A DNA stretch of 64,000 bases from Paenibacillus qinlingensis (GTDB lineage Bacteria; Bacillota; Bacilli; Paenibacillales; NBRC-103111), in NCBI RefSeq assembly GCF_013204845.1, contig NZ_JABMKY010000003.1, positions 273,808 through 337,807 of the forward strand, in the 5' to 3' direction. The notes below the pieces were generated by a model. That model searched no databases. It was not told the DNA's origin and saw only the letters and a program-made list of their open reading frames with translations. A program made the position numbers and the translations under genes. Below, one piece after another: positions 15,931-25,379 of this stretch (position 1 is its first letter; every line of letters begins with the position of its first letter).

Positions 15931-18792
15931 ATGAAAAGAATGGTCACGAATACGTTGATCGGCTTCATGATGTTGCTTGCGTTATTGTTTGTTGGAAGCG
16001 CTGCAATGGCAAGCGGGGAAGGGCAGATTATTAAGCCTGCTGGAGCTGGAGCGGCGACGGGCAGTTTATTTTTCCCGTTGGATTATGCCTTTGACAGTCC
16101 AGATATCGCACTTGATCCTACAGGAGTACCCGTAGGCGGTGCGGGTACGAACAATGCGCCTGCTTACTCCACAAGCCGGGTTGGTTATGTGGATCTAGGA
16201 TCGAATTGGGCGAATGTACGAATCACGTCAACTTGGACGAAGTACAGAGCATCAAGCACCGGCGATATGACTCCTTACACCGAAATATGGTGGGACAATG
16301 ATATCGACATGACGAATGATAATGGCTTAACAGAAACTCGCATTAACTTCAACAGCGTACAAGGCCTTTCCAACACAGGAACTTCAACACCTTGGATACG
16401 TGACAATGATGTCAGCAGCAGCCCCGTTGAACCATTGGGTAGGTATATGATGCTCCGCTCTCCGGTCAACATGACAAACAGAGCGAGTGAGTATGCCATT
16501 GTCGGATATCTTTATGAAGAGTCCATCAAAGTCATTACCCCTCCCTTAGCTGGGCAGGCGAGCGGAAGTCAGTTTTTCCCAATGGACCGATCTTTTGATG
16601 GACAGCCGACTCTCAGTCCGTTAACTGGTGATCCTACGGGAGGTGTAACCGGCATAGATGCACCAGCATACGCAGACAGGGTCGGTTATATTGATTTTGG
16701 AGCGGACTGGAGCAAGGTACGAATAACTTCAACATGGACCAAATACAGAGCATCAAGCACAGGGAATCAAACCCCTTATGCATCACTTTGGTGGGATGAT
16801 GATAGTGATACTACGAATGATAATGGTTTTGCGGAAACTCGGATCAACTTTAACAGTGCGCAAAACCTTTCTACAGGATCAACTACACCATGGATAAAGG
16901 ATAATGATGTCAGCAGCAACCCTGTGGCACCAAAAGCCAGATACTTGTTAGCCCGCAGTCCTCTTACGATGACCAACAGGGCTAATGAATACGCAATTGT
17001 CGGGTGGATCGACGAAAATGGAAACGGAATACAAGACGCGCTAAATCACCCTGTTAGTGGAATAACGGTAACGGGAGCCGGTGGAGCAACTAGTATATTA
17101 ACTGGAAGCACGCTACAGATGTCAGCTACTGTACAGCCATACAATGCGACGAATAAGAATGTTACCTGGTCGGTTGTTAACGGAACTGGAAGCGCTACCA
17201 TTAATGCGAGCGGCTTACTCACAGCGGTAACGGACGGGAATGTAACGGTAAAGGCAACCGCACAGGATGGATCGGGCGTATTCGGTTCACTTGAGATTGC
17301 CATTTCACAATACAGTCAATTGATATTGCCCGTTCAAGGAGCAGCGTCCATCTATTATATTGATCTGCAAGCTTCTTTCCCGAATGTGAATTGGCAGACA
17401 CTTGATCGTCTTTACATTCCTGCAGGTAATTATCAATACATGAAACTTGGTAATCTTCCGCAACGAACTGCCAGCAATCCTTTGATTATCAGCAACTATG
17501 GCGGGCAGGTCAAAGTCAGCGGCACCTACTCGTATACCTTATCGATCGAAGGTGGTAAGCACTGGATATTAACGGGCAAATATGACAATGCGCTCAAAAC
17601 TGGAAATGTCAATTTCCAAGGGCATCTGAATGGAAATTATTCGACTTCAGATGGCCAATATGGCATTGAAGTGGGGCGCAATACATCCAACGGCATCAGC
17701 GTAAGCAAGAATGCAACGAACTTTGAGCTATCGCATATTGAAGTTGCTAACGCCGGTTTCGCTGGTCTATTGATTAAAACGGACGGTGTTCCTACAGCAA
17801 CCATGGATGGCGTTAAAATCCATGACATGTACATCCACGATTCGGAATCGGAAGGCATGTACATCGGTAATACCAGCAGTGATATCAGCAAGCAGCATAT
17901 CTTTACCAATTTGGAAATTTATAATAACAGGGTCTTGAGGGCTGGTACAGAAGGTATACAACTAACCAATATGGGTGATGGCGTCAAGGTCCATAATAAC
18001 GTTGTCATCATGAACGCGTTGGATTGGAAAAATCCGTTCCAGCAATGGCAGGACGGTACGTTCCAATATGGCCAAAGAACCGGCAGTGCAGAGATTTATA
18101 ACAATGTATTCATCGGAACTGCGAGCACGCTCTTTACGTTACGCTTTTCTGCGGCTCCCGGCGAGACGCCGGATCCTACGGATGAAGTGGTGATGCATGA
18201 TAATTACTTCTCCCATAGCAGAGATATTCTTGCCTATATTCATGATACGCCTTCCAATTATGCATCGAAATTCAGGTTTGAAAATAATGTGATTCGGCAA
18301 ATCAATTTCCACTACGATGAAATACCTGGCGGACATGTGAATTCGAACAAAATGTTCTATGTATCGGACAATACGCACAATCCGATGGTCTTCACGAACA
18401 ATACACGAGATGGTGGGCAGGTTTTCATTGACACCATCGCTGGAAATAACGGGACAGTCGGTAATATTTCTGCATCAGGCAATACCACAGTAACAAACTT
18501 GGCTCCGATTAAATTCAAAGATGTGACGCCTTTCACTTCCGGTTTTGACTGGAGCTTGGTGGAGAGATGGGACGACTATTCGGATTTATACGCAGTCCCG
18601 ATCTATTTTAATTATGGTGATTATGTGTATGATTTCCCGACAGGCAATCTGTATCAAAACATAGAAGCGGGGACCCATACGGGGAAAAATCCTGCCACGA
18701 ATCCTGCCACATGGAGTCTTCTGACACCGATGAAGAATGATTTCAGGCTGGATCCGACATCGCCTTACCAGGGAATGGGCCTTCTGCCGTAA
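15931..18792 (+). CDS. Large secreted protein: duplicated N-terminal module, Ig-like domain, right-handed beta-helix
   Basis: 953 aa. A signal peptide ends around AMA/S (residue 27). Residues 29-190 and about 206-360 are a tandem duplication; each copy holds the near-identical TSTWTKYRASSTG and a YAIVG end, and is not a family I can name. Residues 374-460 are a bacterial Ig-like (Big_2) domain. Residues 463 to about 880 look like a right-handed parallel beta-helix (many NNxV/I turns), the fold of polysaccharide lyases and pectinase-like enzymes. No cell-wall anchor is visible. AGGAGG lies 10 nt before the ATG. In this locus it is the best candidate for the extracellular enzyme that first cuts the polymer. 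The catalytic residues are not recognisable to me. Confidence 0.8.
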   Translation: MKRMVTNTLIGFMMLLALLFVGSAAMASGEGQIIKPAGAGAATGSLFFPLDYAFDSPDIALDPTGVPVGGAGTNNAPAYSTSRVGYVDLGSNWANVRITSTWTKYRASSTGDMTPYTEIWWDNDIDMTNDNGLTETRINFNSVQGLSNTGTSTPWIRDNDVSSSPVEPLGRYMMLRSPVNMTNRASEYAIVGYLYEESIKVITPPLAGQASGSQFFPMDRSFDGQPTLSPLTGDPTGGVTGIDAPAYADRVGYIDFGADWSKVRITSTWTKYRASSTGNQTPYASLWWDDDSDTTNDNGFAETRINFNSAQNLSTGSTTPWIKDNDVSSNPVAPKARYLLARSPLTMTNRANEYAIVGWIDENGNGIQDALNHPVSGITVTGAGGATSILTGSTLQMSATVQPYNATNKNVTWSVVNGTGSATINASGLLTAVTDGNVTVKATAQDGSGVFGSLEIAISQYSQLILPVQGAASIYYIDLQASFPNVNWQTLDRLYIPAGNYQYMKLGNLPQRTASNPLIISNYGGQVKVSGTYSYTLSIEGGKHWILTGKYDNALKTGNVNFQGHLNGNYSTSDGQYGIEVGRNTSNGISVSKNATNFELSHIEVANAGFAGLLIKTDGVPTATMDGVKIHDMYIHDSESEGMYIGNTSSDISKQHIFTNLEIYNNRVLRAGTEGIQLTNMGDGVKVHNNVVIMNALDWKNPFQQWQDGTFQYGQRTGSAEIYNNVFIGTASTLFTLRFSAAPGETPDPTDEVVMHDNYFSHSRDILAYIHDTPSNYASKFRFENNVIRQINFHYDEIPGGHVNSNKMFYVSDNTHNPMVFTNNTRDGGQVFIDTIAGNNGTVGNISASGNTTVTNLAPIKFKDVTPFTSGFDWSLVERWDDYSDLYAVPIYFNYGDYVYDFPTGNLYQNIEAGTHTGKNPATNPATWSLLTPMKNDFRLDPTSPYQGMGLLP

Positions 18793-18824
18793 TGAGCTGG
18801 GATAAAGCTGCCTCCATGTAAGAT

Positions 18825-18858
18825 CAAGCCGTTCTGCTTATGCAGAACGGCTTGTTTT
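18825..18858 (+). terminator. Terminator after the beta-helix gene
   Basis: CAAGCCGTTCTGC pairs perfectly with GCAGAACGGCTTG around a 4-nt loop, followed by TTTTG. Confidence 0.9.
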
Positions 18859-18878
18859 GTAATAAAATCATGCTATCC

Positions 18879-18932
18879 CTATGCAATTCGGAAGATCTCC
18901 TCATTGTTGGGTGCAGGCAACGGCCATAGAAT
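18879..18932 (+). promoter_or_regulatory. Shared locus promoter module, copy 2 (upstream of DUF1961-GH42)
   Basis: A CTATGCAATTCGG half-site at 18879, CCTCATTGTT at 18899 and TAGAAT at 18927. Over the first 30 bp it matches copy 1 at 25 positions. Confidence 0.7.
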
Positions 18933-18990
18933 AAAGATAAGTGAACGTCTATTATTAGTAGGAGACATTCATGTAGGGGGAAAAAAGGCA

Positions 18991-19689
18991 ATGACTAAAG
19001 AAAAGCGAACGCTAATCTACGAAAACAATCTGGCATCGATGGAGGATATTCGGGGCTTCCAGTTGGAGGGGCAGGCCAAAATCTCATTTCCAAATGGCAG
19101 GATGCGGATGGAGAACTCGCTCGACGAGAGCTTGGGACAGATGGCCAATTATGTGTTCTGGTGCCCCGAAGAATTTCCTGGAGACATTCAGGTGGAGTGG
19201 GATTTCTGGCCAGTCAAGGAGCCGGGGCTGAGTATGATGTTTTTTGCTGCAGCAGGAATGAACGGTGAAGATTTGTTCGACCCCATCCTGAACGAAAGGT
19301 ACGGACAATATGAGCAGTATACACATGGAGACATCCGCACGCTGCATATCGCGTATTTCCGACGAAGGTACCCTGAAGAAAGAAGCTTTCATCTCTGTAA
19401 CCTGAGGAAAAGCTCCGGCTTTCATCTCGTGGCACAAGGAGCTGATCCGATCCCGAATGTGGAGGATTGTATGCCGCCTTATCATCTGATGCTCAGGAAG
19501 CAGGGGGCGAAGGTCCATTTTGCAATTAACGAACTGCCTATATTGGAGTGGGAGGACGATGGCAGGACATTCGGTCCCATTCTGGGCAGTGGCAAAATTG
19601 GTTTTCGTCAAATGGCGCCTTTAATCGCCGAATATGCGAATTTACAAGTTTACCGTCTGGATGAAGACGGAACAACCCGCAAGATTTAG
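18991..19689 (+). CDS. DUF1961 family protein
   Basis: 232 aa, cytoplasmic, a probable jelly-roll (concanavalin-like) fold. It carries the conserved segments WDFWPVKEPGLSMMFFAA (near residue 72) and KSSGFHLVAQGADP (near residue 140) that I associate with DUF1961. The family is found beside polysaccharide lyases and unsaturated-sugar enzymes; its activity is unknown to me. I chose ATG 18991 because AGGGGG/AAAGG lies just upstream and an earlier start at 18904 would sit inside the promoter. It lies 14 nt before the GH42 gene, so the two are one operon. Confidence 0.8.
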   Translation: MTKEKRTLIYENNLASMEDIRGFQLEGQAKISFPNGRMRMENSLDESLGQMANYVFWCPEEFPGDIQVEWDFWPVKEPGLSMMFFAAAGMNGEDLFDPILNERYGQYEQYTHGDIRTLHIAYFRRRYPEERSFHLCNLRKSSGFHLVAQGADPIPNVEDCMPPYHLMLRKQGAKVHFAINELPILEWEDDGRTFGPILGSGKIGFRQMAPLIAEYANLQVYRLDEDGTTRKI

Positions 19690-19703
19690 GAGGAGAAAAG
19701 CCT

Positions 19704-21716
19704 ATGTATTTCGGTGCATGTTATTATCCGGAGCATTGGCCGGAAGAACGTTGGGAAACAGATGCCCGATTGATGAAAGAAGCCCATTTTAATGTGGTTC
19801 GGATGGCCGAATTTGCTTGGTCGAGGTTGGAGCCCACAGATGGGGAGTTCGATTTCTCCTGGTTGGACAGAAGTATGGGCATCATGGAGCACTACGGAAT
19901 AAAAACCATACTCGGGACTCCGACTGCGGGGCCGCCAAAGTGGCTGATGGATAAGCATCCCGGCATTTACCAACAGGATATGTACGAACGAATGCGAGGC
20001 TTTGGTGCTAGAAGACACTACTGTTTTAATAACTTGGATTTTCGAATGTATACAGAGCGTATCGTCACTCAGATGGCCCATCACTATGGAACGAATACAA
20101 ACGTAATCGGATGGCAGATCGATAATGAATTTGGGATGATCGATACAGCCCGGTGCTATTGCAGCAGTTGTCGCCAATCCTTCATAGGATGGCTGCAGCG
20201 GAAATATGGATCTATTGAAGCAGTGAATGAAGCATGGGGGACCGTTTTCTCGAGTCAAACTTATCGCACATGGGATGAGCTGCATCTTCCTGCATATGCC
20301 GTGCACCAGCATCACAACCCTGGCCTTGCCTTGGATTACCGCAGGTTCTCATCTGATTCGGTTAACGAGTACCAACGCCTACAAGTGAATATTCTCAGGC
20401 ATTACACGACAGGGCAGCCTATCACACACAATGCGATGGGCAAGTATAACCAAGTGGATTTCTATGACTTATCCAAGGAACTGGATCTGATTTCCCTGGA
20501 TGTGTATCCGAATATGAAATCGGAACCGAAGGAACGACCTGCGTACGCGGCAGAGCAGCATGATATGACCCGAGGCTTTAAGGACGGTCGAAACTATTGG
20601 GTACTGGAACACCAAAGCGGAGCTCCTGGCGCTGTAGAGATGGCTCCGACACCGATACCGGGAGAGCTGCGCAGATGGACATTCCAATCTGTCGCCCGGG
20701 GTGCGGATGCCATCGTCTATTTTCGCTGGAGGACGCTGCCCTATTCCATCGAGGAGCTTTGGCATGGCATCTTGCAGCATCATGGTGAGCCTGGACGTAA
20801 ATATGAGGAAGTGAAGCAGGTGGGACTGGAGCTGAAGAAGCTGGCTCCGCTCCTCGCCGAAACTTCACCTTGTGCGAAAGTCGCACTCATTCGCTGCTAC
20901 AACAATGAGTGGGCATTCGAGCTTCAGCCGCATATGAAAGGGTACGAATATATCAAGCATTTTGAGAAGTATTATGCCTACTTTTACGACCGGGGCATCC
21001 CCGTTGACATTGTATCTCCAGAAGAGGACTTCACTGGCTATGACCTTCTTGTTGCTCCTAACCTGATGATGGCTAAAGCGGAGACCGTTCAAGCTTTGTA
21101 CCGTTTCGTGGAGGAAGGCGGCTATTTCATAACGGATATTCGCACTGGGGCCAAGGAGTGGAACAATCAGATCACACAGATGCGGCTTCCGGGACTGTTT
21201 CGCGATCTTCTAGGGATTGGCATTGAGGACTACGGTATTATCGAAGGCGAACAGGAGATCGGAATGCGCAATCTGAACGATGGTAAAATAAGTGCCGCCA
21301 CGATGTGGTATGAAGTGATCGATTTACTTGCGGTAGAGTCGGCAGCCGAACCGATGGCGATGTATACTGGCGGTTATTATCGGGAGACTCCGGCTGTTAC
21401 TCGCAGAGCTTACGGTAAAGGCTGTGGGGTGTATATCGGCACAGTTCCTGATAAGGAGGGATTATATGGCATCCTGGATCAGATCGTCAGCGAAACGGGC
21501 ATTACGCCGATTTTGTACGGATTACCTGAAGGAGTCGAAGCTATGGTCAGAGTTGGTGACGATGATAGCGGACGGAAATTGCTATTTATCATCAACCATA
21601 CCGAAGGGGTAGTAACCGTAAACCTTGATACCACATATACCGATGCGTTCACGGACAGATCTGTCAGTGGCGCGATCGTATTGGCATCTCAAGATGCTCG
21701 GATACTATATGTTTAG
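19704..21716 (+). CDS. GH42 beta-galactosidase
   Basis: 670 aa, the normal GH42 length. A TIM-barrel domain spans residues 1-385, with acid/base Glu142 (IDNEFG) and the probable nucleophile Glu302 (LEHQSG). The structural zinc site is complete: Cys107, Cys151, Cys153, Cys156. A trimerisation domain and a small C-terminal beta domain follow. It hydrolyses terminal beta-galactosides in the cytoplasm after uptake by the importer encoded next. GGAGGAG precedes the ATG. Some GH42 enzymes prefer other pyranosides such as alpha-L-arabinopyranosides, so the exact linkage is open. Confidence 0.93.
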   Translation: MYFGACYYPEHWPEERWETDARLMKEAHFNVVRMAEFAWSRLEPTDGEFDFSWLDRSMGIMEHYGIKTILGTPTAGPPKWLMDKHPGIYQQDMYERMRGFGARRHYCFNNLDFRMYTERIVTQMAHHYGTNTNVIGWQIDNEFGMIDTARCYCSSCRQSFIGWLQRKYGSIEAVNEAWGTVFSSQTYRTWDELHLPAYAVHQHHNPGLALDYRRFSSDSVNEYQRLQVNILRHYTTGQPITHNAMGKYNQVDFYDLSKELDLISLDVYPNMKSEPKERPAYAAEQHDMTRGFKDGRNYWVLEHQSGAPGAVEMAPTPIPGELRRWTFQSVARGADAIVYFRWRTLPYSIEELWHGILQHHGEPGRKYEEVKQVGLELKKLAPLLAETSPCAKVALIRCYNNEWAFELQPHMKGYEYIKHFEKYYAYFYDRGIPVDIVSPEEDFTGYDLLVAPNLMMAKAETVQALYRFVEEGGYFITDIRTGAKEWNNQITQMRLPGLFRDLLGIGIEDYGIIEGEQEIGMRNLNDGKISAATMWYEVIDLLAVESAAEPMAMYTGGYYRETPAVTRRAYGKGCGVYIGTVPDKEGLYGILDQIVSETGITPILYGLPEGVEAMVRVGDDDSGRKLLFIINHTEGVVTVNLDTTYTDAFTDRSVSGAIVLASQDARILYV

Positions 21717-21746
21717 TGATAAGGTCTTAACAAGCTAAGACGATTC

Positions 21747-21800
21747 CTATGCTTTTCGGTTGATCCCCTTATTGTTTCATGTAAACGCTTCACTTACAAT
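21747..21800 (+). promoter_or_regulatory. Shared locus promoter module, copy 4 (upstream of the ABC importer), with embedded cre
   Basis: A CTATGCTTTTCGG half-site at 21747, CCTTATTGTT at 21767 and TACAAT at 21795, the same spacing as the other three copies. TGTAAACGCTTCAC (21780-21793), which fits the CcpA consensus at 12 of 14 positions, lies between the -35 and -10 regions. Activation by the locus regulator and repression by CcpA could therefore compete here. Confidence 0.7.
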
Positions 21801-21851
21801 TTAAGTAAGAAGACATCAAGAGACATCTTAGAAAAGAGGGAGGCGAACTTC

Positions 21852-22820
21852 ATGAGTACTGCACCGACAAGTGCGAAGGATGCGGCGCTTCAAGATAAGC
21901 ACACGCGACTTGCCGGAATCCCAACATTTCGTTATATGAGGCGTTTTTGGCCGTTTTATGCGATGTTGGCGCCAGGTATTTTATACTTTTTAGTATTCAA
22001 GTATGTTCCGTTATTAGGAAGCATCATAGCGTTTCAAGAGTACAATTTGTATGGCGGCTTTTTGCAAAGCGATTGGGTAGGCTTCAAATGGTTTCAGCAG
22101 TTTTTCGAGTTTGTACACTTCCGACGGCTGTTATGGAATACGTTGGCCATTAGTTTTTATCAACTGATCTTTGCTTTTCCTGCCCCGATCCTACTTGCTA
22201 TTCTATTGAATGAGATCAGAAGCATGGCGATGCGCCGGACCATCCAGACCATCGTTTATCTGCCTCATTTTCTATCGTGGATCATCATTGCGGGCTTCGG
22301 TTACATGCTCCTATCCCCCCAGATCGGACTTATTAACCACATGGTAAAGGCTTTCGGTTACGAACCCATCTTTTTCCTGCAAGAACCGAGTTGGTTTCGT
22401 ACGATTGTCGTCAGCTCCGGTATGTGGAAGGAAGCGGGATGGAGCGCAATTGTTTTCTTAGCGGCTATTGCTGGGATTAATCCTTCATTGTACGAAGCTG
22501 CTCGAATAGATGGAGCTAGCCGATGGAGGCAGCTCTTGCATGTAACACTTCCCGGTATGATGCCGGCGATCATGCTGCTTTTGCTGCTGAAAATCGGGCA
22601 TACTCTCGATCTAGGCGTCGAGCAAATCTATGTCTTCTTGAGTCCCATTACATATGAAGTTGGGGACATTATCGATACGTACGCTTATCGGGAAGGCATT
22701 CTCAAAGGTGAATACAGCATGACTACGGCGATTGGATTGTTTAAGTCGATTGTCGGGTTCGTACTATTGATTGTTGCTAACCGGGTCAGCAGGAGCACGA
22801 CCGGCGAGCGCCTATTCTAA
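21852..22820 (+). CDS. Sugar ABC transporter permease, LplB/YtcO-type
   Basis: 322 aa with a 30-residue cytoplasmic N-terminus and six transmembrane helices starting near residue 33. The EAA loop (EAARIDGASRWRQLLHVTLP) is near residue 215 and contacts the ATPase. It forms a heterodimeric channel with the next gene product for oligosaccharide import. No ATPase is encoded here; an MsmX-like ATPase in trans is expected. AGAGGGAGG lies just before the ATG. First gene of a five-gene operon (two permeases, lipoprotein, sensor kinase, regulator) behind promoter module copy 4. Confidence 0.92.
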   Translation: MSTAPTSAKDAALQDKHTRLAGIPTFRYMRRFWPFYAMLAPGILYFLVFKYVPLLGSIIAFQEYNLYGGFLQSDWVGFKWFQQFFEFVHFRRLLWNTLAISFYQLIFAFPAPILLAILLNEIRSMAMRRTIQTIVYLPHFLSWIIIAGFGYMLLSPQIGLINHMVKAFGYEPIFFLQEPSWFRTIVVSSGMWKEAGWSAIVFLAAIAGINPSLYEAARIDGASRWRQLLHVTLPGMMPAIMLLLLLKIGHTLDLGVEQIYVFLSPITYEVGDIIDTYAYREGILKGEYSMTTAIGLFKSIVGFVLLIVANRVSRSTTGERLF

Positions 22821-22837
22821 GAGAGGAGGAACAAGCG

Positions 22838-23716
22838 ATGCGCTATCGTCTCACATTCGGAGAAAAAGTCTTCGATGCGCTTAACTACATCGTACTGCTC
22901 ATTGCGTGCGCTGCTGTTATGCTGCCCTTCCTCTATATCATCGCAAGCTCGCTTAGTTCGCCGGAAGCGCTGATCCGGGGGGAAGTCACTTTTTGGCCTA
23001 AAGGTTTAAATCTTACGAATTATCAAGTGGTGATGGAAAATAAAGTATTTTGGAGATCCTTTGGCATCACTTTATTCATCGTCGTTGTCGGAACGGCGGT
23101 CAATATGTTCATGACAGTCGTAACGGCATATCCACTCGCTAAGCAGGGTCTTAAAGGAAAAAATATCATTTTGCTGCTGATTGTCTTTACGATGATTTTC
23201 CAAGCGCCAATGATTCCGACATACTTAATTGTAAAAAACCTTCACTTGCTGAACACGGTATGGGCTTTAATCATTCCTGGTGCGATTTCGGCCTTCAATA
23301 TGTTCATATGCCTGACTTTCTTCCGGTCGCTGCCAGAAGAGCTGTTCGAGGCAGCCCGTGTGGATGGCATGAAGGAGTTCTCCATTTTGTGGCGAATTGC
23401 AGTTCCTTTATCAACACCTATTATGGTGACGCTGATTCTCTTTTATGCCGTCAGTCATTGGAACAATTACTTTTCTGCGCTACTGTACATTAATGATTTC
23501 AAACAAAGGCCACTACAGCTGTATCTTTACAATTTGATTGCACAGTTTAACATGAATGAGGAAATGGCATCGCTAGTTGAATCCAACGTCGTTCTTTCCC
23601 CCCAAGGTCTGCAGATGGCTACAATTCTAGTCGCGACAGTTCCAATCCTATTGGTTTACCCTTTCATCCAGAAGCACTTTATTAAGGGTGCACTCATCGG
23701 TTCGATCAAAGAATAA
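22838..23716 (+). CDS. Carbohydrate ABC transporter permease, LplC/YtcP-type
   Basis: 292 aa, six helices, MalG-like. The EAA loop EAARVDGMKEFSILWRIAVP is near residue 170 and the conserved C-terminal KGALIGSIKE end is intact. It lies 17 nt after its partner permease with GAGAGGAGG before the ATG. With the lipoprotein that follows it should import the oligosaccharides released outside the cell by the beta-helix protein or other secreted enzymes. Confidence 0.92.
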   Translation: MRYRLTFGEKVFDALNYIVLLIACAAVMLPFLYIIASSLSSPEALIRGEVTFWPKGLNLTNYQVVMENKVFWRSFGITLFIVVVGTAVNMFMTVVTAYPLAKQGLKGKNIILLLIVFTMIFQAPMIPTYLIVKNLHLLNTVWALIIPGAISAFNMFICLTFFRSLPEELFEAARVDGMKEFSILWRIAVPLSTPIMVTLILFYAVSHWNNYFSALLYINDFKQRPLQLYLYNLIAQFNMNEEMASLVESNVVLSPQGLQMATILVATVPILLVYPFIQKHFIKGALIGSIKE

Positions 23717-23757
23717 CGCGCTTTGATTACTAAACAAGATCTGAGAGGAAGGTTTAT

Positions 23758-25293
23758 ATGAGAAAAGGGTTTAAGCAAACAGCATGTATATTGTCCGCTT
23801 TCACGTTACTAGCTGCAGGGTGTGGAAACGGGGAAGAGAATACGGTCAGCACGCCAGCAGCGACCAAAACGGCAGAGGCAACGCAAGCACCTACCGCAAC
23901 ACCAGCGGCACCAGTTAAAATTCGGATGTTTGCTTCCGATCAATCACTTCCTCCATTAGATGCGAATGATCCCAACATTGTCTTTATGGAGAAGAAAACG
24001 AACACGGACGTAGACTTGGTATCACTACCCCATTCGCAGTATGAAGACCAGCTTAAGCTGAAATTTGCATCCGGCGATTTCCCGGATGTCTATCAATCCT
24101 GGTCTGGCCCTGAAGCCGACCTGATTGCCGCAGGCAAGGTTCTCGAACTGAATGATCTGATCGATAAATTTGGTTCAAACTTGAAAAAGAATATTCCCCA
24201 AGCTGCATGGGATGCTGTATCTGTAAATGGTAAAATTCTTGCCATTCCGCAGCCTTCCAGTAATTCGAATTCAACGCTGTACGTGCGTCAAGACTGGTTG
24301 GATAAGTTAGGACTGCAAGCTCCCAAAACTTCCGATGAACTGATGACTGTGCTGAAGGCATTCCGGGATAAAGACCCGAACGGAAACGGCAAGAAGGATG
24401 AAATCCCATTCTCCATGCGGGAGAAATTCACTTGGGGCGACAATATCTTCGGTATGTGGGGAGTCAATAACTCCTATACGGAAGTTTATTACAACAACGA
24501 AGTGATCATCCAGAATATTCATCCCAATATGAAGCAATCGCTTGGATTTATTAAATCGATGGTGGATGAAAAAGTCATGGATTCTGAGTTCCTGACGAAT
24601 TCCAGGACGGTGTGGGAACAGAAAATCAAATCCGGGTTGGTCGGCATGTGGTCGCACACCCAACAACTGGCATGGCAATGGCAAGCGGATCTAGACAAAA
24701 CGATTCCGAACGATAAACCGAATGTCGTCGCCATTCCTACTCCGCGAGGTACAGGTTATGATGGTCCTCTCGGCACCCGTTGGAGCCCGGTTGCCAAAAC
24801 GTACATCATCATGAAGAGTACCAAAAATCCGGAAGCCGTCATCAAATATTTTGATTGGCTGATGAGCGAAGAAGGCCAGATGTTCACCGATTTGGGTCAA
24901 GAAGGAGATTCTTATAAGAAGGACAACGGCAAGATCGTAGTGGATACTGCGAAGATGGAGAAAAATAAAGCATTTAATGTGATCTTCAAGATTCATGGAA
25001 CGAATCCAGCAGTGGAAGAAGCCAAACTGAGCAATCCTGCTGCATTTGCCAAGTTGAAGGCTGCATGGGCTGTAGGTGATAAGGAAGGTTTCAAGAATGA
25101 GGCAGTAGGTATGCCGGCTGCTAAAAACACGTACAACATTGATACCATGTTCCTTGAAGAAGGCAGCAAAATTGTATTGGGCAAAGCACCTGTTGAACAC
25201 TTTGACGAATTCGTTAAAACCTGGCGCAAGCAGGGCGGCGATCAGATGGTCAAGGAGCGTACAGACTGGTACAATAAAAATAGGAAAAAATAG
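23758..25293 (+). CDS. Solute-binding lipoprotein of the polysaccharide locus
   Basis: 511 aa, LplA/YtcQ-like. The lipoprotein signal ends LAAGC with Cys22 lipidated. A Thr/Ala/Pro linker to about residue 55 precedes the two-lobed binding domain. The DPNGNGKKDEIP segment near residue 205 is the calcium-loop-like signature common in this group of oligosaccharide binders. It gives specificity to the two preceding permeases. GAGAGGAAGG lies about 7 nt before the ATG. A hairpin terminator separates it from the sensor kinase. Confidence 0.92.
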   Translation: MRKGFKQTACILSAFTLLAAGCGNGEENTVSTPAATKTAEATQAPTATPAAPVKIRMFASDQSLPPLDANDPNIVFMEKKTNTDVDLVSLPHSQYEDQLKLKFASGDFPDVYQSWSGPEADLIAAGKVLELNDLIDKFGSNLKKNIPQAAWDAVSVNGKILAIPQPSSNSNSTLYVRQDWLDKLGLQAPKTSDELMTVLKAFRDKDPNGNGKKDEIPFSMREKFTWGDNIFGMWGVNNSYTEVYYNNEVIIQNIHPNMKQSLGFIKSMVDEKVMDSEFLTNSRTVWEQKIKSGLVGMWSHTQQLAWQWQADLDKTIPNDKPNVVAIPTPRGTGYDGPLGTRWSPVAKTYIIMKSTKNPEAVIKYFDWLMSEEGQMFTDLGQEGDSYKKDNGKIVVDTAKMEKNKAFNVIFKIHGTNPAVEEAKLSNPAAFAKLKAAWAVGDKEGFKNEAVGMPAAKNTYNIDTMFLEEGSKIVLGKAPVEHFDEFVKTWRKQGGDQMVKERTDWYNKNRKK

Positions 25294-25310
25294 GTCATTG
25301 GGTTCGGAAA

Positions 25311-25349
25311 GCAACCCTCGACCGGGTTTCCCGGGAGAGGGTTGTTCTT
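25311..25349 (+). terminator. Partial terminator between the transporter and two-component genes
   Basis: GCAACCCTC pairs with GAGGGTTGT, and the loop holds a CCGGGtttCCCGGg inner stem; TTCTTCTTC follows. As no separate promoter is obvious before the kinase gene, this hairpin probably lowers expression of the regulators relative to the transporter. Confidence 0.7.
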
Positions 25350-25379
25350 CTTCACCTGTATGGGGGTGCAGACGCAGAA

